Shown here in pieces: positions 1 to 5,287 of a stretch of 10,807 nucleotides of DNA; the first letter of the stretch is position 1, and every line of letters starts with the position of its first letter. Made by a program: the position numbers and the translations under genes. The notes below the pieces were generated by a model. It was not told the DNA's origin, searched no databases, and worked only from the letters and a program-made list of their open reading frames with translations. Source of the stretch: an uncultured Lacticaseibacillus sp. (GTDB taxonomy: Bacteria; Bacillota; Bacilli; Lactobacillales; Lactobacillaceae); NCBI GenBank assembly GCA_934293835.1, contig CAKQZO010000050.1, forward strand, positions 1-10,807, in the 5' to 3' direction.

Positions 1-49
1 CACTTAGGGCTGTCTGTAAGACAGGCTGAGGTGCTGGTGGGCCTTGCCA

Positions 50-90
50 GTGCTGAGGCATGACTTACAGGCAAGCCCGTTGCTCAGCAC
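50..90. repeat. Inverted repeat / hairpin in the left intergenic region
   Basis: GTGCTGAG (50-57) and CTCAGCAC (83-90) are perfect 8-base complements. A nested partial pairing, CTTGCC against GGCAAG, lies at about 43-48 and 70-75. Just to the left, CTGTCT (10-15) and AGACAG (19-24) form a small stem with a three-base loop. Together they suggest a structured RNA or the end of one entering from the left. The stretch does not resemble the landmark sequences of tmRNA, SRP RNA or RNase P RNA as I know them. No function can be assigned. Confidence 0.45.
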
Positions 91-101
91 AGCCCGACTA
101 C

Positions 102-189
102 GAAAGGAGGTACCCCCACGACAGTTGCAGACCGAGACCATTCTGACAGACTTTCCGGCAGAATGGTCATCATGGTAATGCTTCTTTGA
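102..189 (+). pseudogene. Possible relic or non-canonical-start small peptide gene (holin-like/TxpA-type toxin start)
   Basis: A very strong Shine-Dalgarno, GAAAGGAGG, ends at 110. Seven bases later, at 118, an ACG codon stands where a start should be. The frame then reads T-V-A-D-R-D-H-S-D, ends in a hydrophobic stretch M-V-I-M-V-M-L-L, and stops at TGA 187-189 (23 codons). The opening T-V-A-D after an ideal ribosome site recalls the conserved beginning of short holin-like membrane toxins of lactobacilli (M-T-V-A-D-A-L...), which belong to type I toxin-antitoxin loci; that likeness is from memory. The middle has no membrane helix and is occupied by an inverted repeat (136-168), so the gene is probably decayed or interrupted. 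Another reading is a TTG start at 125 in a different frame, giving 17 codons, but its spacing is long. No intact toxin is claimed. Confidence 0.3.
136..168. repeat. Perfect 10-bp inverted repeat (hairpin)
   Basis: GACCATTCTG (136-145) pairs perfectly with CAGAATGGTC (159-168) around a 13-base loop. No T-run follows on the plus strand, and no long one on the minus strand, so it does not look like a rho-independent terminator. It sits inside the candidate toxin-relic frame at 118-189. Confidence 0.55.
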
Positions 190-220
190 GTGCGGGTTGC
201 CTCCAAGATATGGCTAAACG

Positions 221-253
221 AAAAAAACACCTCAAAACAGCTTATTTGAGGTG
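221..253 (-). terminator. Rho-independent terminator, minus strand
   Basis: CACCTCAAA (228-236) and TTTGAGGTG (245-253) form a perfect 9-bp stem with an 8-base loop. Seven A residues at 221-227 become a U7 tract on the minus strand immediately after the stem. This is a textbook terminator for leftward transcription and is the most likely end of the lipoprotein transcript, whose stop codon lies about 125 bases upstream at 379-381. On the plus strand the bases after the stem are CATATAAAAA, so it would be weak in that direction. Confidence 0.8.
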
Positions 254-262
254 CATATAAAA

Positions 263-299
263 ACCAGACCGCGGGACGGGAGCGTACCGCGGCTTTGGT
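263..299. repeat. GC-rich hairpin downstream of the lipoprotein gene
   Basis: ACCAGACCGCGG (263-274) pairs with CCGCGGCTTTGGT (287-299): 12 pairs, one of them G-T, with a single bulged base and a 12-base loop. Each arm contains the palindrome CCGCGG. It lies between the large hairpin at 321-374 and the terminator at 221-253, so it would be part of the lipoprotein mRNA 3' untranslated region. No T-run follows it. Confidence 0.5.
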
Positions 300-320
300 G
301 TGTCTTCAGACCGATGGTAT

Positions 321-374
321 GCAAATAGGCGCTCGCGCTCTTCTCTTGCAGAAGAATTGCGGGCGCCCATTTGC
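321..374. repeat. Long imperfect hairpin just past the lipoprotein stop codon
   Basis: GCAAATAGGCGCTCGC (321-336) pairs with GCGGGCGCCCATTTGC (359-374) over 16 positions, with one A-C mismatch and one G-T wobble on the plus strand. A second stem inside the loop pairs CTTCT (340-344) with AGAAG (350-354). The structure begins about four bases after the minus-strand stop codon. It is followed by no U-tract, so it is more likely a 3' mRNA-stabilising element or a copy of a dispersed palindromic repeat than a standard terminator. Confidence 0.6.
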
Positions 375-378
375 TTGC

Positions 379-1218
379 TCATTGCCAGTCGCTGGCCTGT
401 AGATGTGTCCGGCCGGCAGCGCGCGCCTTCAGGATGGCTTGGCGCAGGTCGTTGCCGCTGAAGTAGGTGGGATCTTCGCCGGCGGCTTTGATGTCGTCGC
501 GGGCACGATCGAGATCGGCATCAGAGATATCGGTGGTATCAGCAACGGGCTGGCCTTCCGGTACCGCACTGGCAGTGCTTGATTGGGTGCTGGCCGACGA
601 GGCTGATGATGACTGGGAAGCGCTGGTCGCTGATGCGGTTGCCTGGTCTGCTTTGGCAGGGGCCGATGTCGCGGCCGTGGTCGCTGAGTCGGCGCCCGTT
701 GCTTCGCCTAAGGTGTTCTGCAACTTGAGGGCCTTGATGTATTCGGCTTGAAATTGTGGTTGCTGAAGCGCTTTGTCTGCCAACAGCATCTGCAGCTGGG
801 TGCTGGCCTTGGCCTTGTCACTTGTTGCCAGCCTGGTGATGGTTTGGAGCTGCTGATCCAGGCGCGACTGGGTGCGGCGAGCCGTTGCCGCTTTGGTTGC
901 CAGCCGCTTGGCCGCGACCGTCAACGTCTTGTGACCCGTGGTGACCTTGGCGGCTTGCCGTTGCGCTTGTTTGAAGTGGTTGGCCGCCCATGCCGCTTCG
1001 GCTTTGGTCAGCGCGGTCAGCTGAGTCGCTCGTCGCTTGGCTGAAGCGGTGGGTTTCAACTTGATGATCGCCGCGTTGATACCTGCCGCTTTGGCGTATT
1101 GATGCTGGTTGATGGCAGTTGTCAGCGGCTGGTTCAAGGCCTTGGTGTCGGGTTTAGCCGAACAGCCGGCAAGTGTCAGTATGGCCCCGATGATGACGGG
1201 GAGAATCAACTTTTTCAT
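379..1218 (-). CDS. Secreted lipoprotein of unknown function (279 aa)
   Basis: The product is an exported, lipid-anchored protein. Residues 1-18 form a signal peptide (two Lys, then a hydrophobic core) ending in the lipobox L-A-G-C, with Cys19 as the lipidation site. Residues 24-172 are Ala/Lys/Gln-rich and look all-helical, possibly coiled-coil. About 175-222 is an Ala/Ser/Thr linker typical of wall-spanning regions. Residues 223-279 form a small acidic, helical C-terminal unit ending D-W-Q. I place the start at the ATG at 1218 because GGAGG (minus strand, 1231-1227) lies 8 bases before it. Two earlier in-frame ATGs are poorly placed: 1224 is too close to that site and 1239 lies upstream of it. 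The gene points away from the polysaccharide operon and has its own terminator. Its codons are GC-rich like the priming gene, so it looks like part of the stable flank. I do not recognise a named family; a link to wall or polysaccharide biology is only positional. Confidence 0.85.
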   Translation of the reverse strand: MKKLILPVIIGAILTLAGCSAKPDTKALNQPLTTAINQHQYAKAAGINAAIIKLKPTASAKRRATQLTALTKAEAAWAANHFKQAQRQAAKVTTGHKTLTVAAKRLATKAATARRTQSRLDQQLQTITRLATSDKAKASTQLQMLLADKALQQPQFQAEYIKALKLQNTLGEATGADSATTAATSAPAKADQATASATSASQSSSASSASTQSSTASAVPEGQPVADTTDISDADLDRARDDIKAAGEDPTYFSGNDLRQAILKARAAGRTHLQASDWQ

Positions 1219-1237
1219 ACTCATAACCTCCACTTCC

Positions 1238-1243
1238 ATTATA
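1238..1243 (-). promoter_or_regulatory. Candidate -10 box for the lipoprotein gene
   Basis: The minus strand reads TATAAT at 1243-1238. No good -35 lies 16-18 bases upstream, and the box is only about 7 bases from the ribosome site at 1231-1227, which would leave almost no leader. It may be fortuitous, or belong to the 11-base inverted repeat shared with 1344-1354. Confidence 0.25.
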
Positions 1244-1343
1244 CCTGATACAAATAGGCAAGGGGTTCAGTGGCGCAGATTTGACCAAGCTTTCTTTAAA
1301 AAACATTACACTTGCACGGCATCGCTACCGGGTAAGGGGTTAT

Positions 1344-1354
1344 TCAGGTATAAT
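1344..1354 (+). promoter_or_regulatory. Candidate upstream -10 box within a shared 11-base inverted repeat
   Basis: TCAGGTATAAT (1344-1354) contains a perfect TATAAT at 1349-1354. It is exactly repeated in inverse orientation at 1238-1248. No convincing -35 lies at the right distance. It is either a second promoter for the polysaccharide operon or one arm of a regulatory site. Confidence 0.3.
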
Positions 1355-1402
1355 TACGCTCGAAGCGCAGTTTAGTTGCCGTAGTGGCGGTCAGTTTGAC
1401 TG

Positions 1403-1411
1403 TGGTATAAT
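1403..1411 (+). promoter_or_regulatory. Extended -10 promoter for the polysaccharide operon
   Basis: TGGTATAAT is a perfect TATAAT preceded by the TGn extension, which can work without a good -35. Nothing resembling TTGACA lies 17 bases upstream; the TTGACT at 1396-1401 is too close to act as one. Transcription would begin near 1418, giving a leader of about 48 bases before the ATG at 1466, with a GAGAGGG ribosome site at about 1450. Confidence 0.5.
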
Positions 1412-1465
1412 TCATCTGTGTGGCTTCGGCGACAAGATAACGATTGGTTGAGAGGGTAAGAGATT

Positions 1466-2866
1466 ATGAAGCAAAAAGCTGAATGGATCGGGTTGCGACG
1501 CTATGCGACGATCATTGGAGACGTCGTGTTGTTCAACCTCAGTGTCCTGTTAGCGTTCTACTTGCGGTTCGGGCGTATCGTTCCTTATCGAAACTTGTAT
1601 ACGTATCAACACTCTGCAATTGCGATTTCCATCGTCTTTTTGGTGGTGAACTTCCTGCTTGGGATGTATATCTTCTACAACCGACGCATTTCGGATATTA
1701 TTTTTAATACGATCCTAGGCCAGTTCCTGACGATCTTGGCCTTGATTCTGATCACGTTCATGGGGCGGCTGTTCGCCTTTCCACGTTCGGTGCTGGGGTA
1801 CTCTTTCGTCATCAGCATCGTCGTCCTCGGGTTGTGGCGGGTGTTCATCTATTACATGTACATCCACTTCACCAACGCGCGGCGCGTGGCGGTGCTTTCT
1901 TATGAAGACGAGCTCCCGGCGATCATCGAAAACTTCGATTCCGCCAAGAACAACAAGCACAAGGTGACGCATGTCATCACCGACCATTTCATCGAAAATA
2001 CTAAAAAAGTGATGTCAGACGTCGACATCTTCTATGTGACGAAGAGCCTCAGCGACGATGATCGGCGCCAGATCATCGACTTGGTGATCAAGCAGCAAAA
2101 AGAAGTGCTGTTGCCATCATCGTTCGACAACTTGGTGATGCTCAACCCGAGCTTGATGAACTTCGAAGACGAGTCCGTCATGGGCCTGTCGCAGTTTCGT
2201 ATCTCGCCTGAGAATGCCTTCATGAAGCGGGTCTTCGACATCGTGGTCTCGGCGTTGATGCTGATTGTGGCCTCACCGTTCATGTTGGTGTCGGCGATCT
2301 TGGTGAAGCTGACCTCGCCGGGGCCAGTCATCTATAAGCAGACGCGAATCACCTTGAATCAAAAGGAGTTCAGCATCTACAAGTTCCGGACGATGCGCAA
2401 CGATGCCGAGAAGAAGTCCGGCCCGCAGTTAGCGACCGCTAACGACGCGCGCGTTACTTCAGTCGGTAAATACTTGCGGAAGTTCCGCCTCGACGAGCTG
2501 CCGCAGATTTTCAATGTGTTCAAAGGCGACATGTCGATCGTCGGTCCGCGGCCAGAACGGCCATTCTTCGTCGATCAGTTCAACGAAGAGGAACCGCATT
2601 ACTACTTGCGACATAACGTTCGCGCCGGCATCACCGGCTACGCGCAGGTTTATGGGAAGTACGCGTCTGATTATCACAGCAAGCTGAAGTTCGACCTGCT
2701 GTACATCAAGTGCTACTCTTTGTTCCTGGATGCGAAGATCTTGTTGCAAACTGTGAAAATCTTGTTTGATAAGGTGTCCAGCGCTGGAGTTGATGAAGAT
2801 GCAGTGCCAGAATTGCAGAAGTTACAAGAGATTGTGAACGAACGAAATATTGAACACTTAAAGTGA
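1466..2866 (+). CDS. Polyprenyl-phosphate sugar phosphotransferase (priming enzyme)
   Basis: This enzyme transfers a sugar-1-phosphate from a UDP-sugar to undecaprenyl phosphate at the inner membrane face, the first step of repeat-unit synthesis. Its 466 aa match the usual size of the WbaP/WelE/CpsE group. About four hydrophobic helices fill residues 10-140, followed by a soluble middle region (about 140-250). The bacterial sugar transferase domain starts at about 253 with the membrane helix after K-R-V-F-D. Signature motifs follow: K-F-R-T-M at 306-310, R-L-D-E-L-P-Q at 341-347 with the acidic pair D343-E344, and G-P-R-P-E from 360. The donor sugar (glucose, galactose or a HexNAc) cannot be read from the sequence. 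It is the first gene of the operon. Most of the gene is GC-rich with C-ending codons, but the last 100 or so bases change composition, suggesting a recombination joint. Family assignment is firm; equivalence to L. rhamnosus WelE is only likely. Confidence 0.93.
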   Translation: MKQKAEWIGLRRYATIIGDVVLFNLSVLLAFYLRFGRIVPYRNLYTYQHSAIAISIVFLVVNFLLGMYIFYNRRISDIIFNTILGQFLTILALILITFMGRLFAFPRSVLGYSFVISIVVLGLWRVFIYYMYIHFTNARRVAVLSYEDELPAIIENFDSAKNNKHKVTHVITDHFIENTKKVMSDVDIFYVTKSLSDDDRRQIIDLVIKQQKEVLLPSSFDNLVMLNPSLMNFEDESVMGLSQFRISPENAFMKRVFDIVVSALMLIVASPFMLVSAILVKLTSPGPVIYKQTRITLNQKEFSIYKFRTMRNDAEKKSGPQLATANDARVTSVGKYLRKFRLDELPQIFNVFKGDMSIVGPRPERPFFVDQFNEEEPHYYLRHNVRAGITGYAQVYGKYASDYHSKLKFDLLYIKCYSLFLDAKILLQTVKILFDKVSSAGVDEDAVPELQKLQEIVNERNIEHLK

Positions 2867-2873
2867 GGATAAA

Positions 2874-3689
2874 ATGGCTGCGATAAGTGTGCTGATGTCT
2901 CTGTATGTCAAAGAGCGACCTGAGTATTTGAGACAAAGTCTGACCAGTATTTTTCGGCAGACACTACTGCCTGATGAAATTGTTGTTGTGCTGGATGGTC
3001 CTATCACGAAAGCTCTACAAGCCGTTTTAGATGACTTTTCACGGCAGACGCAACGATTGCATGTGCTCCCTCAAGCCATTAATAGAGGACTAGGAAAGTC
3101 TTTAGCTGTAGGTGTTGAAGCATGTCAATATGAATTGATCGCGCGAATGGATACTGATGATATTGCGGAACCGACGCGGTTAGCAGAGCAGTATTCGGAG
3201 TTTATTGCAGATAGTGAATTGGTAATTTGTGGGACTAACATCGCTGAATTTGATGGGAATATTGATCACGTCATTGGGAGACGACACTTACCAGAGAATG
3301 ATGCAGAGATTCGGGCCTTTTCAAAACGACGTAATCCGTTCAACCACATGACGGTGATGTTTAAGCGCCAGGCTGTGCTTGATGCGGGTAATTATCAGCC
3401 CATGGCGGGTTTTGAAGATTATTATTTGTGGGCTCGAATGCTTCGACTTGGTGGTAAGACGCACAACATTCAGCGTGACTTGGTTTTTGCTCGAACTGGC
3501 GCAAATATGTATGCTAGGCGTGGCGGCCTGAAATACTTAGTACCCGGCTTAAAGGGGCGTTGGGCGATCTATCGTGTAGGCCTTGGCAGTTTGTTTGACT
3601 TGCTATTTGTCAGTGCGGTGCACGTTGTGGTATCGATCATGCCAAACAGATTGCGCGGCTGGTTTTACGAGACAAAGTTGCGTTCATAA
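2874..3689 (+). CDS. Glycosyltransferase family 2 (GT-A fold), 271 aa
   Basis: It is likely to transfer one sugar from a nucleotide-sugar donor to the lipid-linked intermediate on the cytoplasmic side. The fold opens with S-V-L-M-S-L (5-10). The donor-binding acidic residue follows the strand I-V-V-V-L-D (36-41), N-R-G-L-G-K lies at 70-75, and the metal-binding D-T-D-D is at 93-96. N-H-M-T at 157-160 and the E-D pair at 181-182 match the acceptor and catalytic-base region of the family. A hydrophobic, probably membrane-associated segment lies at about 237-257. The ATG sits 7 bases after the priming gene stop, with a GAGGAT ribosome site overlapping that stop, so translation is probably coupled. 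It is the first gene wholly in the AT-richer part. The linkage and donor are unknown; the family call is strong. Confidence 0.9.
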   Translation: MAAISVLMSLYVKERPEYLRQSLTSIFRQTLLPDEIVVVLDGPITKALQAVLDDFSRQTQRLHVLPQAINRGLGKSLAVGVEACQYELIARMDTDDIAEPTRLAEQYSEFIADSELVICGTNIAEFDGNIDHVIGRRHLPENDAEIRAFSKRRNPFNHMTVMFKRQAVLDAGNYQPMAGFEDYYLWARMLRLGGKTHNIQRDLVFARTGANMYARRGGLKYLVPGLKGRWAIYRVGLGSLFDLLFVSAVHVVVSIMPNRLRGWFYETKLRS

Positions 3690-3692
3690 TTG

Positions 3693-3704
3693 AAGGAGGA
3701 AGTC
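3693..3704 (+). promoter_or_regulatory. Ribosome site that fixes the GTG start of the first LicD gene
   Basis: AAGGAGG at 3693-3699 lies 5 bases before GTG at 3705. The frame is open from a TTG at 3690, directly after the previous stop, but that codon lies just upstream of the ribosome site with nothing to recruit ribosomes to it. GTG 3705 is therefore the start. Confidence 0.8.
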
Positions 3705-4580
3705 GTGTATAGTAGCGATTTAAGATTACGTGCCGTTCAAGAGAAGACGTTAGGGATCGCTAGCGAGATCGTATCGTTTTGTCAACAGCATGAGTTGCTC
3801 TGCTACTTCTGCGGTGGTGGCGCTATTGGCGCTATACGAGAAGGTGGCTTTGTGCCGTGGGATGACGATCTCGATTTTTTTATGCCACGTAACGATTATG
3901 AGCGCTTTTGTCAGCTGTGGAAGCAAAAACATGATCGGCGCTATGTGTTAGAGAAGGCTGATGCCAATTTCGTTAATCATAATAACTTTGTCACTGTTAG
4001 GGATGCGCAGACGACGTTCGTTAAGACCTATCAGCAGGATCTGGACATCGTCCATGGGATTGCAGTCGATGTCTTTCCGTTGGATGTTGCTCCAACGGGG
4101 AAAAACCAGCAAAAATTGCAAAAGCTTTGGGCGATGGTCTACGCCTTATTCTGCGAACAGGTCGTTCCCGAAACGCACGGCGGTCTCATTACAACTGGCA
4201 GTAAGATTCTTTTAGGATTGTTTCATAGTCGTAAGAGTCGATATCGGGTCTGGCGTTTCGCAGAAAAGCGGATGATTCAGTATAATGCGAGTGAAAGCCC
4301 CTGGGTGACGGAGTTGTGTGTCGGGCCGAAGTACATGGGTAATCGTTATCACAAGGAGTGGTTTGCCAAGGCTCAAATGGTTCCCTTTGAAGATGTTCAG
4401 ATGCCAGTACCTCAGGGCTATGATCATTATTTACGGCAGGTTTTTGGAGATTATATGCAACGACCACCGGAGTCGATGCAAAAGCCGCATCATGATGCAG
4501 TTTTTATTGATTCAACCGCACCATATACCAAATATCGCGGACGGTATTTCTTGAAGCATTCAAGCGAAGGAGAAAGATAA
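3705..4580 (+). CDS. LicD family phosphotransferase (first copy), 291 aa
   Basis: LicD proteins attach phospho-linked groups to surface polysaccharides; the best studied move phosphocholine from CDP-choline to teichoic acid sugars. The family core is plain: G-G-G-A-I-G at 37-42, R45, then G-F-V-P-W-D-D-D-L-D at 48-57, whose Asp cluster is the expected metal/nucleotide site. M-P-R-N-D-Y follows, and F-P-L-D appears further on. The C-terminal F-G-D-Y-M and H-H-D-A motifs are also present. There is no signal peptide or clear membrane helix, so it should act in the cytoplasm on lipid-linked units before flipping. The next two genes encode an IspD/TarI-like cytidylyltransferase and an SDR, which could make its CDP-linked donor. 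There is no LicC/LicA choline gene in view, so choline is not the obvious substrate. The GTG start follows a strong ribosome site. Confidence 0.9.
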   Translation: MYSSDLRLRAVQEKTLGIASEIVSFCQQHELLCYFCGGGAIGAIREGGFVPWDDDLDFFMPRNDYERFCQLWKQKHDRRYVLEKADANFVNHNNFVTVRDAQTTFVKTYQQDLDIVHGIAVDVFPLDVAPTGKNQQKLQKLWAMVYALFCEQVVPETHGGLITTGSKILLGLFHSRKSRYRVWRFAEKRMIQYNASESPWVTELCVGPKYMGNRYHKEWFAKAQMVPFEDVQMPVPQGYDHYLRQVFGDYMQRPPESMQKPHHDAVFIDSTAPYTKYRGRYFLKHSSEGER

Positions 4581-4582
4581 CT

Positions 4583-5284
4583 ATGGCTACAGCATTAATC
4601 ATTGCAGGCGGCGTCGGTAAGCGTATGGGGATGGATATTCCTAAGCAATTCATTATGGTCGAAGGCAAGCCGATCATCATTTATACGTTGGAGTCGTTCC
4701 AGGCGCATCCTGATATCGATCAAATCTTGGTTGTTTGCAAAGAAGGCTGGGATGAAACGCTGTGGGGATATGTGAAGCAGTACAACCTTGATAAGGTTAA
4801 GTGGATTATTAAGGGTGGTACGTTGGGACAGTATTCTATTAACAATGGCGTTCAGTTCTTGAAGGCGCATTGCGACCCGAAAGATATTGTTGTGATTCAC
4901 GATGGGATTCGCCCACTTGTTGACGAACTCGTGTTATCAGATGTGATCGTTAAGGCAAAGGAATTCGGCAACGCGGTGACTTCAATGCCGTATAACGAGC
5001 AAATTTTTGTAAAGAGGACAGAAGAAACAACGACACAATACATCGACCGCAATACGTTACGCCGCGTATCAACCCCACAGGCTTATCGATTTGATAAGTT
5101 AAGCTGGGCTTATGATAAGGCAGTCAAAGAAGACATTGGGATGACTGATTCTAGTTATACCAATACGATGATGGTTGATTTAGGGGAGACCTTGTATTTT
5201 GCCGCCGGTTCAGATAAGAACATCAAGTTGACGACGACTGATGATCTCGCTATGTTCAAGGCTTACTTGAACATGAAGGCATAG
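4583..5284 (+). CDS. IspD/TarI-like cytidylyltransferase, 233 aa
   Basis: It is likely to activate a polyol- or sugar-phosphate with CTP. The N-terminal nucleotide-binding loop reads A-G-G-V-G-K-R-M-G (8-16), followed by I-P-K-Q-F (19-23) and G-K-P-I (28-31). H-D-G-I-R-P at 106-111 replaces the H-D-A-A/V-R-P usually seen in IspD and TarI. T-P-Q-A-Y-R lies near 165-170. The length fits the family. Automatic annotation would probably call it 2-C-methyl-D-erythritol 4-phosphate cytidylyltransferase. That role is unlikely because these lactobacilli make isoprenoids by the mevalonate route, and the gene sits between a LicD and an SDR inside a polysaccharide operon. CDP-ribitol (TarI type), CDP-arabinitol or another CDP-polyol is more plausible. 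The ATG follows AAGGAGAAAG, two bases after the LicD stop. The substrate is unresolved. Confidence 0.85.
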   Translation: MATALIIAGGVGKRMGMDIPKQFIMVEGKPIIIYTLESFQAHPDIDQILVVCKEGWDETLWGYVKQYNLDKVKWIIKGGTLGQYSINNGVQFLKAHCDPKDIVVIHDGIRPLVDELVLSDVIVKAKEFGNAVTSMPYNEQIFVKRTEETTTQYIDRNTLRRVSTPQAYRFDKLSWAYDKAVKEDIGMTDSSYTNTMMVDLGETLYFAAGSDKNIKLTTTDDLAMFKAYLNMKA

Positions 5285-5287
5285 CGA

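Noticed and set aside
1..200. A housekeeping structured RNA (tmRNA, SRP RNA or RNase P RNA)
   Set aside because: Hairpins and a GGAAAGTC-like string on the minus strand prompted the idea, but the conserved landmarks of these RNAs are not present as I know them.
1109..1375. 88-aa plus-strand open frame running from inside the lipoprotein gene into the divergent intergenic region
   Set aside because: Most of it is antisense to the lipoprotein signal region, it shows no recognisable motif, and it has no ribosome site.
1396..1411. TTGACT followed by TATAAT as a classical -35/-10 pair
   Set aside because: Only 4 bases separate the hexamers, far below the needed 16-18; the extended -10 (TGGTATAAT) is the better reading.
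4583..5284. Genuine IspD of the MEP isoprenoid pathway
   Set aside because: Polysaccharide-operon context between LicD and SDR genes, a variant H-D-G-I-R-P motif, and the mevalonate pathway of this bacterial group all point to CDP-polyol synthesis.
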